Assembly (NCBI GenBank): GCA_018398805.1
Contig: JAGFBZ010001902.1
Span: forward strand, 186,001 to 250,000
Direction: 5' to 3'
DNA from: Hirundichthys speculiger
Taxonomy: Eukaryota; Chordata; Actinopteri; Beloniformes; Exocoetidae
Length of the DNA: 64,000 nucleotides
Shown here: in pieces, positions 10,577-21,340 of the stretch
Numbering within the stretch: position 1 is the stretch's first letter
Layout: each line of letters starts with the position of its first letter
The notes under the pieces: model-generated
What the model was told of the DNA's origin: nothing
What the model saw: the letters and a program-made list of their open reading frames with translations, nothing else
Databases searched by the model: none
Program-made: the position numbers and the translations under genes

Positions 10577-11249
10577 AGAGGTGAGTGGTGACTGGTCCAT
10601 AGGTCTGTCCCACACCAGAGCTATGCTAACATCAGACAGTCGCAGCATTGTATTAATATAATTAATAAAGTGACGTTAACATCACTAGCCTCACCTTATA
10701 CCTAACAAAATAAATATCCAGGGCCATATATATTTGTAGACAACGAGGCAGGCTTATAGCTGGCTCGCAAGCTCTAGTCCATAATGGAGAAGTCATTGAC
10801 ACTATGGACCAGAGCTAATGCTAATGCTAACAGAGAACTCATCACCCTTCCTGCTGCTAAATCATATTACTTTTACTAAACAGTGGTTAAATCAATCATC
10901 AACTAAACAAAATAAACTTTCCGTGGAGCAAATGTAGGTGTGTTTTGTAACTTTCCCCATGTTCAGTTGCTTGTGTGGACAGAACAACTCAACCTACAGC
11001 TGCATTTTTCCAGCATTTGTTTCGGCTTGGTAAAGAGAATAAAAATGTCCTCTCCAAACGTTCTGGACACCTCGAGTCACTGTTGCAAGTCCCCAGCAGC
11101 AATATTTCACCACAACGTTATTGTAGTATGATATAAATACTGATGATAGGCATCGGAAAAATAGTGAATTAACATTGTCCTTAATGGAGAAGCAGCAAGA
11201 ATGTCCGACCTAGCAACAGTAACTAGAGAGGGGGCGGTGCTTACCGAAA
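10577..11249. repeat. Foldback repeat, right copy (inverted to 5560-6180)
   Basis: It ends GGGGGCGGTGCTTACCGAAA, the reverse complement of the outer end at 5560. Inward it matches the left copy for about 600 bp, including 'ggtctgtcccacaccagagc', 'tagacaacgaggcaggctta' and 'taacattgtccttaatggag'. With the left copy it brackets the kinase gene, 5690 bp from end to end. The right end abuts LINE-derived sequence. There is no obvious target duplication shared with the left copy. Confidence 0.85.
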
Positions 11250-11940
11250 TGTTCAGGGGTCTCAACCTCGTTTCTGCACAAACAACATGGCTCAACGTCA
11301 CAATCAAATCTTTTTAAACATTCATCCCCTAGATAGTAGTTATTAACCATCCTAAACTGGACTTCTTTAGCCCCAAGACAAATTGGCCATTTTAGACATT
11401 TGAAATGTTTGTCAGGTTCCCATCGTTTAGCCATTCATTATAAAACACATTTCTTTAGTGATGGAAAATAGTTCCTAAAATTTTGTTATCATATTATTTG
11501 TTTGTTATAGATATACAACCGATCTATAATCCAGGTAATCTAATGTGAGTATTTCGATAGGAAAGTGTTAATTGTAATAAGTTAGGGGTGGAACTGGTAT
11601 TAAGGTTTGTATTTTATTCACGTCAGATTTGTAGAGAGATTTGTAGATCATTCTTTTCCTTAAAGGCATTATCATGTTAAAAAATAAAAATACAACACTG
11701 TGATCAGAATGATAGGAATATTTTTCTCAAATCCAGTTGATTTATTAACTGTAATGGTTCTATTATTCCACAAGGTGACGCCATAAGAGGCGACATTTTT
11801 GGTAAATACAATCTTTCAGTAGTAAAGAATTTTGATGAACAAATAAAAGTGTCAGTCACATTTGAACAGAAACCCAGTCCTCCAGCTCTTAACAGAAGTC
11901 CAGTGTAATGATGCTCTACCTCTGCACGTGCCTGCACTTC
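11250..11940 (-). pseudogene. 3' fragment of an L1-like LINE reverse-transcriptase gene
   Basis: On the minus strand, about 11250-11434 encodes FRMVNNYYLGDECLKRF followed by PCCLCRNEVETPEHF. That is the C-terminal zinc-binding region seen in fish L1-type ORF2 proteins (Cys-X2-Cys plus His). Sequence up to 11940 gives further weaker matches (LYLPKMSPLMASPCGII). The coding sequence is cut at 11250 where the foldback repeat starts. Stops and frameshifts are present. No reverse-transcriptase catalytic motif is in the window. Confidence 0.5.
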
Positions 11941-12177
11941 ACTTCATTTATCTTCCAACTCATCACACGCTTTTAGGTGACAATTAAGAAAAAAATAATC
12001 ATTATTTCATGAGATTTGTGGTGTCGTCACAATGTCTGACTATTTTTTCCACATACACTTCATTTGCACATTTATTATTTATCAATTAAGGCATCAATCA
12101 ACACCTGCGGGCCTTATTACAACCGCTGTTGGAACCGGACCTAGTAGGCGGAGGGAAAACTAGTTCCTGTTCAAGTT

Positions 12178-12350
12178 AAAATCCATCCATCCTCTATGAT
12201 CCTCTTGATCCTCTGCAAGGTCACGGGGTTCTGCTGGAGTCTATCCCAGCTCTCTACAGGTGAAAGCAGGATCACGAGGATCTGCTGGAGTCTATCCCAG
12301 CTCTCTACAGGTGAAAGCAGGGAACAGGTCGCCAGTCCTTCGCAGTCAAG
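12178..12350. repeat. Fish L2/SINE-type tail repeat with internal duplication
   Basis: It contains 'atccatccatcctctatgat' and two successive copies of 'ctgctggagtctatcccagctctctacaggtgaaagcagg' about 48 bp apart. It is the same family as 5447-5545 and 36017-36158. Confidence 0.75.
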
Positions 12351-12355
12351 TTATG

Positions 12356-12480
12356 AAATATGAGAGTTTGGTATCAATCCACTCGTGTCCAGGTGAAACT
12401 GCAGTCCTGAGCTTCCAGTCGTCAGGTCTGCAGATAATATTCTAAACTCCCGGACTTCTCCAAACCCTGCTGGGCCTCAG
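12356..12480. repeat. Dispersed 128-bp segment, copy 2
   Basis: Near-copy of 91-218. After the shared end 'tgggcctcag' it continues with unrelated sequence, not with the 42-bp minisatellite. Confidence 0.75.
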
Positions 12481-12550
12481 GACCCACCTGTGCTCGTCTT
12501 CACGTCTGGCTCGGTTCCGGTTCTGGCCCACTCCTGGGTCAGCCTCAGGT

Positions 12551-12690
12551 AGGGTTGCCACCCGTCCCGTAAAATACGGAATTGTCCTTTATTTGAGAAA
12601 AAAATGTTGCGTCCCGTATTAGTTCAATACGGGACGCGATTTGTCCCGTATTTTCATTAACGCCCCATACACACGTCTGTCACACACACA
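12551..12690. repeat. Fragment of a repeat with CCCGTATT palindrome
   Basis: The start 'agggttgccacccgtcccgt' and the perfect 12-bp stem with 5-nt loop at 12609-12637 ('gcgtcccgtatt' ... 'aatacgggacgc') mark a fish interspersed repeat, probably a non-autonomous DNA transposon. The family is not certain. Confidence 0.5.
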
Positions 12691-13295
12691 TCAACACTAA
12701 ATTTAACAATAATGAACAAAATAAAACAGAGGAACAGAGGAAACATTTAGGCCAGCAAAATCTTTGTGGTGGGACAACAGGACCTGCTGCGCTTTGTGCC
12801 CATATCTTTATAAAAGTGTGCCAGTCATCTTGTCACTCTCAGTGCCTGCCCCCGCCCCACGCTGTCACGGTTGCCTAGTTACCACAGACGCCGGTGCTGC
12901 GCTGCTACCTGCACATTTTAAAAATGTCTACCCCAATGTTCAATCACCGTTCACGCTACGGTGATCCCGCGCCCCCTTTTCTTTTCTATCATTTTTAAAT
13001 CGCAACTATTATACGTCGTCTGCTTCAGTTAAGGCTCCTGCCCATTCTTCTCTGTGCGGACAGGAGGGGGAGGGGGGCCGCCCGCGGGCGAAACGCCGCC
13101 ATCTGCTGGACAGAAAAGCGCACTGCAGAAAAAAAAAACCCATCTAATCCTTAACGGAGCCATGGAGGCTTCTTGTGCAGATCGAATTTAAATTTCTCTA
13201 AATTTAATTTAAATATCTTTAAATGTAAAGATTTAAAGATGGAGATGATGATTGACTCCCATTGAGATCTTTAAATGAGTCATTGTTGTATTTTG
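12691..13295. other. Spacer, GC-rich then AT-rich
   Basis: I recognise no gene. A GC-rich part lies near 12840-13100 and A/T-rich simple sequence near 13180-13250. Confidence 0.35.
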
Positions 13296-13299
13296 TTTG

Positions 13300-13677
13300 T
13301 GTTGCCCCCTTAAAATGATCACGTGGCAACAGCTTCTCCTTTTTTTGTCTTTATTTGAGCTCCAAAAGTTTGATACATTTTAAACACGCAAAAACGGTCC
13401 CCTGTGAATAACAAATATGAAGTAAGTATTTAGGATTAAGTTGTGAACAGTTAAAACCCAAAAAGAAAACCACTTACACGTCCCACGGTCAATCTGAGCC
13501 TCAAGCTGGTACCTGCATTGCACCCCATCTCACCTGTGAGTGATTGAGGGCCAGCTTATAAGCACAGCCTACCGGGTCACGTGACGTCAACTTCCGTTTG
13601 TATAAAAACCAAACATAACATATTCCAGGTGAAACAAAGAAAATATTTAAAGTGCACAAAAAAATAGGTTGGCTACA
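13300..13677 (-). repeat. Gypsy 3' LTR (378 bp)
   Basis: It starts TG and ends CA in window orientation. Read on the minus strand it contains TGACGTCA next to CACGTG (13577-13589 region), a TATAAG box near 13557 and an AATAAA in the 'ctttattt' block near 13352. These are promoter and polyadenylation signals of the element. Confidence 0.97.
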
Positions 13678-13690
13678 CCCTCCCCCACTA
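13678..13690 (-). promoter_or_regulatory. Gypsy polypurine tract
   Basis: On the minus strand the sequence immediately before the 3' LTR is AGTGGGGGAGGG, a polypurine tract that primes plus-strand DNA synthesis. It is followed directly by TGTAGCC of the LTR. Confidence 0.85.
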
Positions 13691-14162
13691 AAAAAAAAAA
13701 AATGTTAGACCAACATTTTAAAAATTTAACAGGGCTCTAACACATGTGTAATTATAGCACAATCAATAGTCACACCATTAATTCCATGTTAACCAGTGTC
13801 TTTAGCATGGGAATCATGTCCATTGCTTTCGTGTCCATTCTCTCTGATATGAAAACACAAGACCGGCCGTCCACTTGTGTCGCTGGGTGGCACGTCCGAA
13901 GCATTGGTGGGCCCCCCCAATCTTCAGAACTTATTCAAGGAAAATACCTTGACCCAAAATTGTATGGCAACAATACCATATTCAGTGAGACTTAGAGCCA
14001 TATACTACATAAAAATGTTATTTAAAGTACATAAAAATACTATTCCACTCTACTGCATCCAATAAGTACTGCAAAGTGCAGGGTGCTTTACTGCATAAAG
14101 CAAAAAGGTAAAGTGCTTTAGTTATTCCCATAAAATACATGTTACTACTACACTGCAATTAA
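13691..14162. other. Gypsy 3' untranslated internal segment
   Basis: This stretch lies between the integrase stop and the polypurine tract. It holds no significant ORF on the element's coding strand and no envelope gene. Confidence 0.6.
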
Positions 14163-15719
14163 TCATAAAAAGGATATAGGTTTGTTGATGCGATGTTGTC
14201 TCGAGCCCTCGCTGGCCGAGACACAACCGGACAACTCTGCAGTTCTTGGATCGTAGGCTGGCCAAGGTGGTCGTAGGTGAAGAGGCGCCCGCCTGGGATG
14301 TCTCGCTCTCACTGGCCTGCTAGGGCGTGGCTCAGGAGCTTCCTCAGAGGAATCGGAGGATGATGGTTCAGGCTCTGATGAATCCACCCCTGGTACTGGC
14401 TCCAGCTCCGCCTCTGACACGCTCACCTCGACTCTCTCTGGAGGTGCCAGTTCTCTGTTCAGCCTGTACGGGGGTAGGGGCTCTGGGCTGAAACTCTGGG
14501 GCAGAGGGAGAGGATCGAGTGGCTGAGAAGCAGGTTGGTGTGGCGTGAAGAGATGGTAGTCATCATCACTTGAGCTCTCTATAGCTGCAGGCTGGATGCT
14601 GTACTTAGTCCTTCTCCCTCTTTCTGATGATCCTCTGGCACCCATGATCCTTCTTGGGTGACCAGTGGCAGCAGGGGCAGGCTCAACCAGGTAAGGGCAA
14701 GGCAGGAGTAAATTCCTATGCAGCACTCGTTGTCTTCCTGCAACATTCAGAGGCTCAACAAGGTAAACAGGACTTTCAGGACCTTTACTTCCTCTCACCA
14801 CATGAATGACGTCTTCCCAGTGGCTGCGAAGCTTCCCTGGACCTCCTCGCTGCGCAAGGTTTCTTACCAGCACATGGTCACCTGGCTTCAGGGTGGAGCT
14901 CCACACACGCTGGTTATAGTAGTTTTGCCCTCTTTTTGCCGATTTCCGCATGTTCTTTAGGGCAATGTCATATGCTTCCTGCATCGCCTCCCTCCACTTC
15001 TCAGCATAGCCCGCAGGAGTCTGCCTTTCCGCCTCACTGGGTTTTGGAAACAGGAGATCTACAGGGAGGATAGGTTCACGACCAAAGAGCAGAAAAAAAG
15101 GAGAGTAGCCCGTCGCCTCGTGAATGGTGGAGTTGTAGGCATGGACCACTTTGTTCAGGTGCTCCTTCCATCTGGTCTTTTCCGTCTCCTCCAGGGTCCG
15201 CAGCATACTCAACAGAGTCCTGTTAAAACGCTCAGCAGGGTTAGCTTGAGGGTGGTAAGGTGTAGTGCGAGAGTGATACATACCACAATATTTTTCTAGT
15301 TTTTCAAACAATCGGTTCTCAAACTCTCGCCCCTGGTCATGGTGGATCTTAGCTGGAAAACCAAACCGCGGGATAAAATCCTCAAACAGTCTCTTAGCTG
15401 CAGTCTTCCCAGCCTTGTCTTTGGTTGCGTAAGCTTGAGCATACTTGGTGAAATGGTCCACTAAAACCAAGATGTATTCCTCACCCCCCTTGCTTTTCTC
15501 CAGGTGTAAAAAGTCTATTGATATCATCTCAAATGGTGCTGAGGTCTCAATACTTTGGAGTGGTGTTCTAGTGACTCTGTTGGGCTTTTTCCTTTTAATG
15601 CAGGTGCAGACTTGGGTAACGTAGTGCTCCATCTCCTGTCTCATTTTCGGCAAACAAAAGAAACGGTCCCGGGCCAGAGCTACCATCCGATCAGCACCTA
15701 GATGTCCCCATCTCCTCAT
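14163..15719 (-). pseudogene. Gypsy integrase (main fragment, 518 codons)
   Basis: This is the longest open piece of pol. It begins in the zinc-binding region of integrase (after HLGADR; C-X2-C near QVCTCIKRK). The catalytic core follows: Asp in MISIDFLHL, Asp in HHDQGREFEN, Glu in NPAERFNRTLL, the D,D35E pattern. A GPY/F-like C-terminal module (GKLRSHWEDVIHVV) comes next, then a long Ser/Glu/Pro/Arg-rich tail of unknown role up to the stop at 14163. The upstream part of integrase is in another frame at 15691-16056. Confidence 0.93.
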
Positions 15720-16056
15720 GGAGGTACTTGTACACTAGGGGCTTCATGGACTCTGGCACTACCAGTTGCATCCTATTGTTACATTTTCTCCACAGCAATC
15801 CATCTTCCTCCAGCCGCAGCTTTGGCCATTCCCTCAGGAGGGCTCTGATTGGTTCTCTCTCTGCAGCTTTCTCCCTATACTTTAGGTAAGTGTGTGTTCT
15901 TTTCAGGTTGGAGACCCGCTGGATGACTGGATCTGCATTTTGTTGGGCCTGGATATCTTTGATGGAAAAAGGCTGTATTGGTGGTATAATACTGCCATCT
16001 TCAGGCAAGACCTCAACATTACAGGTTACAGCAGAAATCCAGTTTGTCTCACCCAT
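15691..16056 (-). pseudogene. Gypsy RNase H-integrase linker fragment
   Basis: Open frame of 121 codons that bridges the RNase H and integrase fragments. It shows the typical pre-integrase sequence (QQNADPVIQRV, then LLWRKCNNRMQLVVPESM). Frameshifts join it to its neighbours on both sides. Confidence 0.85.
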
Positions 16057-16586
16057 GTGGCTACTCTGTAGGTTTTACATACAGTGTCCAGAACTTCCGG
16101 TTGGCATTCCTTGGTGCACTCTTTCATGATGGTCTCAAAGGGCGTTGGTCGGCGGGATAGAAAGTCAGCGTCTCTGTTGGCTGCTCCAGGCCTGTACTTC
16201 AGCGTGAATCTGTAGTCTGCCAGCTCCGCAACCCAGCGATGACCAGTGGCGTTAAGCTTTGCTGACTTGGTGACATAGGTTAGTGGGTTATTGTCACTAT
16301 AGACTGTGAAGTGTGGCGCGTGAAACAGATAATCACGGAAACGCTCAGTTATAGCCCATTTTAATGCAAGGAATTCCAGTTTACCTAAGTGCAGCTTGTA
16401 GTTCTTTTCTGCCGGTGTCAGGGTTCTGGAACCGTAGCCAATCACCCTCAGGATGCCATCTTGCCGCTGGTACAGTACAGCACCGAGTCCTTCCTCAGAG
16501 GCATCAACATGGAGGATGAAAGGCCGCTCAAAATCAGGATACGCCATAATAGGTGGATTTTTCAATTGGTTCACAATACTTTCCAA
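16026..16586 (-). pseudogene. Gypsy RNase H fragment
   Basis: Contains LHVDASEEGLGAVLYQ (first catalytic Asp), LEFLALKWAI (Glu) and YSDNNPLTYV (Asp), followed by the terminal NRDADFLSR. This is a standard Ty3/Gypsy RNase H. It overlaps the RT fragment in another frame, so one indel separates them near 16575. Confidence 0.92.
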
Positions 16587-17212
16587 ACAGCTCTATGGGT
16601 CTCTGTCCACTGCACTGGAGAGGAAGGTGGAAGCTGAACAGTAGGGCGTTTTGTCCCCCTCCTGTGGAAGTGTCTTGGCTCACCTTTGGGCTGTGCTAGC
16701 AGCTCATACAGTGGTTTCGCCATCCTGGAGAAGTCCTGGATGTAGGCTCGATAATAGCTCAGAAATCCAAGCAATTTCCTCACATCCCTCACTGTAGCTG
16801 GAGTCTGATGTGTGAGCGCCTTTACTGCCTCCACCTCCTTCGGGTTCATCCTGTACCCTTCTGCAGAAATTACACGCCCAACATAAGTTACTTGTGGCTT
16901 GAATAACTCACATTTTTCAGCCCTGAGTTTCATTCCACAGGCCCTCTGTCTCCGCAGGACTTGTCTGACATCTTGCACATGCTGTTCAAATGTGCGGCTG
17001 AAAACCAGGACATCATCCAAGTAAGGTACACACACTTCATCCCTCAAGTCACCCAGACATCCCTCCATGTGGCGTTGAAAGGCAGCCGGGGCATTTGAAA
17101 GCCCAAATGGGATTCTGATCCACTCATAGAGTCCCCATGGTGTTATAAAGGCTGTACATGGTCTACTCCTCTCACTCATAAAACCTTGATGGTAGGCCTT
17201 ACCTTGGTCCAA
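16571..17212 (-). pseudogene. Gypsy reverse transcriptase fragment
   Basis: Contains the fingers/palm block [20 protein letters not shown] and the active-site YLDDVLVFS, then the thumb region [13 protein letters not shown]. The N-terminal RT motifs (around [13 protein letters not shown]) lie upstream at about 17220-17490 but are scattered over frames by several small indels. Confidence 0.95.
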
Positions 17213-17492
17213 AACAGTGAACCAGGAATTTCCACCCAGGTTTTCCAGAATTTCTTGAATTCTGGGGATGGGATGGCGATCCGGTAGAGTCTTCTCATCA
17301 GTAGTAGCCTGTAGTCAATGCATAATCGAAGAGTGCCATCCTTTTTCCTAACACAAACTACAGGTGAAGAATAAGAAGAATGTGACTTTTGGATCCAGCC
17401 TCTGTTAACAAGTCCTGAATGTGAACTTTCACTTCTTGGTACAGGTGTCGTGGTATTGCATTATATGTTCTTTGGACAGGAAACAGGGTCTT
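17213..17492 (-). pseudogene. Gypsy RT N-terminal region, indel-broken
   Basis: Minus-strand text here still matches the start of a Gypsy RT, but at least three one- or two-base indels interrupt it and no long ORF remains. It joins the protease/linker fragment to the RT fragment. Confidence 0.7.
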
Positions 17493-18029
17493 TCAAATTA
17501 ATGTCCATTTGTAAGTCGGTGATGCAGCCAGCGTCCCACTCTCACCTCTGGCAAACACGTCACACTCCTCCCTCAGCAGCTGCCGAACTCCGCGCTGCTG
17601 CTCTGCAGAGAGGTGACTCAGGTCCACCGGTGGGTCCCAGGACTCCTGTGGCGCCCGACTAAGCTGCTCCAGTGGTGATGCGGTGCTGCTCTCCGATAGC
17701 TGACACGCTGTAGACTTGGGCTCCAATGGATAGATTGCATCAATACTACACAACCAACCAAATATTGTGCGGCCACACAGTGTGATGTCACAGTTTGTGG
17801 TGTTCTCAACAGTCACTTTAACCCTTGTGTTATCTTGAGGGAGCTGAATGAGTTGCTCTCTTACCTTGAGTCCTGTGGGCCACGGTGTCTCCAGGTTGGG
17901 CTCTAGCAAGACGTGAGGTCCAAGCTGTGCACCCTGTTGGAGAAGATTGCATTGCACTTCGATGGTCTTGTTTCCTGGAACAGTAACTGGCCATCTTCCT
18001 GAGCGAACTAGAAGGGGAGTTGTTTTCAT
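17493..18029 (-). pseudogene. Gypsy protease-RT linker fragment
   Basis: 178-codon frame that continues pol after the protease. It has beta-rich sequence (VPGNKTIEVQCNLL, then NCDITLCGRTIFGWL) and an acidic region that precedes RT in this group. A frameshift near 18010 separates it from the protease frame. Confidence 0.75.
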
Positions 18030-18468
18030 GGGTCTGCTTCTTTAAAACTGCTAAGACAGCTCTGGCCGTTTTCTGTCCCACCTCTAGTGCAGAGCAAAGT
18101 GTCTTTACCATGTGGTCAGCTGGGAGACAGCTCTCAGCATCCTCACTTTTCAGAGCCAATTCCTCAATCACATTGAATCCAATGATGGGAAGTTCCAACT
18201 CTGTTGCAACCACAAGAACTGGTACAACCACAGGCTTGTCACTCATCCCAGCTACAGCATTTTTGCACAGTGTAAACTCCACTTCAATCCAACCCTGATA
18301 TGGGATCTGTGTGCCATTTGCCGCCGACAGGTCCAGCCCCCCTTCCTCCAGTAACTCCTCCACCGGCCTCACAGCAACATCAGGCAAGTGTCTCTGCTTC
18401 CATTCGGCCCCGATGATGGACACTTGAGAGCCAGTGTCCCACAGCACTCGGGTGTCGACGCTGTTCAT
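17830..18468 (-). pseudogene. Gypsy aspartic protease fragment
   Basis: The frame opens with an ATG at 18468 inside CCACCATGA, where the A-T-G overlaps the TGA stop of gag. The catalytic motif WDTGSQVSIIG follows at once and ELPIIGFNVIEEL closes the domain. The last third of this ORF reads out of frame after an indel near 18010. Confidence 0.88.
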
Positions 18469-19835
18469 GGTGGCTCGGACCAGACACTCCTCCCCACTAG
18501 CTTAGCTGTTTGATGTTGTTTGCCAGTGAGGGGCGCTGTGGCACAGAGGAGATCTACATTCCTTCCTGAATGTATTCTCTCAATTTTATTGATTGAGGCT
18601 GTGTTGTTCCTGGGCCCTCTGCGGCAACCAATGGCCCAGTGGTCTGTACTCCCACACTTATAACAGTGGTTACACTTGCCTTCTGGGTTAGTCCGCTGGC
18701 ACTGGTGACACTGTCGGTTGAAGCGTGTCTCAGGTGGTAGTCTGCTGTAGTTGCGGCTGGCTTGTCCCCGGTCGGGGGTCGGGGGTAGCGGTTGTCTGGG
18801 TGGTTGGTGCAGGCTTGACAGCTGAGTGGTGAGATTCTGTATGGCTTCACAAATAGCTTTATTTCCTTCATCAACCTTATCCATTAATGTGTCTCGTTTC
18901 TTTAGCTGATCTTGTCTCTTATTTGTGGACTGGCTGTTATACTTACAGCTCTCTGAGCACCGTTGACCCCCTAACAGCTCGGAGTCAGTATCGTTGATCC
19001 CCTGACTCACGGCTGACACCTTGGCTCGGGGTTTACCAGACAGCTTGCTCCTCCTCTCCATCTCCAGGTTGTAAGCAGCAGTCATTTTCTCCAGAAGGAC
19101 TTCATCTGCAATTTTTGGAATTTGCAGATAAGGTTTTAAATCTGTACGTATAGTGTCATCTTGGAGTCCAGTGAGTATTGTCTGCAAAAACTGATTCTGA
19201 ATCAACTCTGGGCTGTACTTCAATCCACTGTCTGCTCTCCCTGACGCAAAGTGTACCTGCTGCCTCAAGTCCATAACTCGGACTAAAAACTGGACTGGAG
19301 TCTCTCTGGGTTCTTGTGCAGCACGAGTGGAGAGAGTGGTACAGCTCAGTAGCATCTTTTTCCACAAAATGAGTCCTTAGAATTGTTTTAAAGCCTGAAG
19401 TGACAAATCATCCCTACTTTCCAGATAACTTCTCAGTTTTGTACCGGGGATAATAGCTTGAATCACTGCATCCACAATTTCACATTCATCATATCCCTTT
19501 TTTAAAGCTTTTATAATTTGTCTGTCCAAACTGGCATATCCTAGCTTATCTTTTTGATTCTGTTCACCAATTTGGCCATATATTTTCAAGTCTTTTCTAT
19601 ACATGGGGTGAACAACAGTTTGAGTTCTTTCAGATAAATTAATAGCAGTAGAAACAGTGGCAGCTGTGTGTTTTACCACATTTTCTGTGTTGGGTGCAGT
19701 ACCAGCTGTGTCCACCGAGTGGCGGTTTGGGAACGTAGGACCGGACTTGGACAGCGTCTCTAATTCATCAATTGCATCATTCAGTTGTAATAATAAGGAC
19801 ATTCCTTCGTCTTCAAGCGATGTGACATCATCCAC
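18465..19835 (-). pseudogene. Gypsy gag, one in-frame stop
   Basis: From 19835 down to 18465 a single frame is interrupted only by a TAA at 19377-19379. The C-terminal half carries a nucleocapsid-type zinc knuckle, CYKCGSTDHWAIGC (CX2CX4HX4C), preceded by two further Cys pairs. The frame ends at TGA 18465-18467, overlapping the pol ATG. Gag packages the element RNA. Confidence 0.9.
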
Positions 19836-20232
19836 CTTCCAAATGCTGAAGAAGAAGGATTCTTCTCAGTTTACGGGCTGAGTCCTTATCATCACTTTTA
19901 ATGTCAATCTCAAGTGCTGTGCAGAGGTTAACAAGCTTCGAAGCAGGTAAGGTGATTAACTTTTCCTCAATTTTCTCCAGCAAATCTTCCCATGCTGAGG
20001 ACATTTGCTGTCCTGAAGTTGTCATAATTAGGAAGAGTCTTTTACCTTTGCTTTGAAGGCGACCTGCGTTGTGATCTGTTGTGCTGTAGCTGCTGTTAGC
20101 ATTAGCTCCGTTCCAGCTCCGTGTTGGCGTTCCTCGTGGCTGTCCACCCGCGATACGGTCCACACACGAGCTCCGTTTGCAATGATCCTCAGTAGCGTCC
20201 ACGAACTTAATCCAACCAGGCAGAAACACCAA
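19828..20232 (-). pseudogene. Gypsy gag N-terminal fragment and leader
   Basis: A separate frame from the 5' LTR side. A plausible gag start is the ATG of MTTSGQQMSSAWEDLLEK near 20025; upstream codons cover the leader. It ends at 19828, overlapping the main gag frame, so one indel near 19850 separates the two parts. Confidence 0.7.
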
Positions 20233-20240
20233 GATTTTGT

Positions 20241-20621
20241 TGTTGCCCCCTTAAAATGATCACGTGGCAACAGCTTCTCCTTTTTTTGTCTTTATTTGAG
20301 CTCCAAAAGTTTGATACATTTTAAACACGCAAAAACGGTCCCCTGTGAATAACAAATATGAAGTAGTAAGTATTTAGGATTAAGTTGTGAACAGTTAAAA
20401 CCCAAAAAGAAAACCACTTACACGTCCCACGGTCAATCTGAGCCTCAAGCTGGTACCTGCATTGCACCCCATCTCACCTGTGAGTGATTGAGGGCCAGCT
20501 TATAAGCACAGCCTACCGGGTCACGTGACGTCAACTTCCGTTTGTATAAAAACCAAACATAACATATTCCAGGTGAAACAAAGAAAATATTTAAAGTGCA
20601 CAAAAAAATAGGTTGGCTACA
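20241..20621 (-). repeat. Gypsy 5' LTR (381 bp)
   Basis: Identical to the 3' LTR except for three extra bases ('agtagtaag' versus 'agtaag'). It contains the same CACGTGACGTCA block (CRE TGACGTCA at 20526-20533) and TATAAG box upstream of the element's leader on the minus strand. Confidence 0.97.
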
Positions 20622-20629
20622 TTTGGTTG

Positions 20630-21080
20630 GATGAATGTTGTATTTATAAGTTTCATAAGTTCTATTTGTCCATGAGATGCTGTTATGATTTTGAAAGCTC
20701 TTTTCTTTCATTTATGCAGATTTCAAATCACTTTGAGGACAGCGAGTCAGAAAGAGGAGCTGAAAGGAGAATGAGAAAGATGGATACTTGGATCTTGACT
20801 GTGGAATTAGTGGATGCAGATGTTTTCATTCAGCTCTTTAACAGCCACCTCTTGTATTTTAGTTTCTACTTAATAAAGTTTTGTATTCAGGGAAGTTATT
20901 TCAGTATAATGTGAAGTCACATGAACACAATCATTTGGGGTTGATGTACAACCTCTGCTAAATGAAGAGTGGATTCTGAGTGTGGAGGAAATAAATGAGG
21001 AATAAAGATGCTCTAATTCAATGTCACTCGTGTCTTTACTACAATAAGAAATGAGTCATGAAGCTTGAGAGCTGAAAGAG
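20630..21080. other. Possible 3' exon remnant or spacer
   Basis: 'tttctttcatttatgcag' at about 20702-20720 is a good splice acceptor on the plus strand. It is followed by an open frame to about 20912 and AATAAA motifs near 20873, 20988 and 21002. I recognise no protein, so I leave it as a candidate terminal exon. Confidence 0.25.
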
Positions 21081-21164
21081 TCACAACAAAGATTTATTTT
21101 GTCACAAAAATCACAAACAGAAGCAGAATATTACTATTAAAATATATTTTATATTATAATCAAA

Positions 21165-21325
21165 TATAACTATTTACATAATGCTGAACATAAAATAGTA
21201 AAAGATCTATGTAACATAACTATTTACACAATATTGAACATAAAATAGTAAAACAATATAACATGATAGAAAGTCAAAATATAAGTGTATTTACATAATA
21301 TTAAACATAATAGTAAAATGTATAT
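21165..21325. repeat. AT-rich imperfect tandem repeat
   Basis: About three diverged copies of 'taactatttacataatgctgaacataaaatagtaaaa' with spacing of 65-80 bp. Confidence 0.6.
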
Positions 21326-21340
21326 ATATCTATAAAGCAG

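Larger units (their letters stand above)
13300..20621 (-). mobile_element. Gypsy (Ty3-type) LTR retrotransposon, 7322 bp, frame-broken
   Basis: Two LTRs in direct orientation bound a minus-strand gag-protease-RT-RNase H-integrase order, which defines Ty3/Gypsy. TTTG at 13296-13299 and 20622-20625 is the target duplication. The LTRs differ only by a 3-bp indel, implying a very recent insertion. The coding region is nevertheless split over several frames with an in-frame stop in gag, so the copy is not autonomous as read. No envelope gene is present. Confidence 0.97.

Noticed and set aside
5560..11249. Definite cargo-carrying transposon
   Set aside because: No target duplication, different outer flanks and no transposase; kept as a hypothesis among the findings only.
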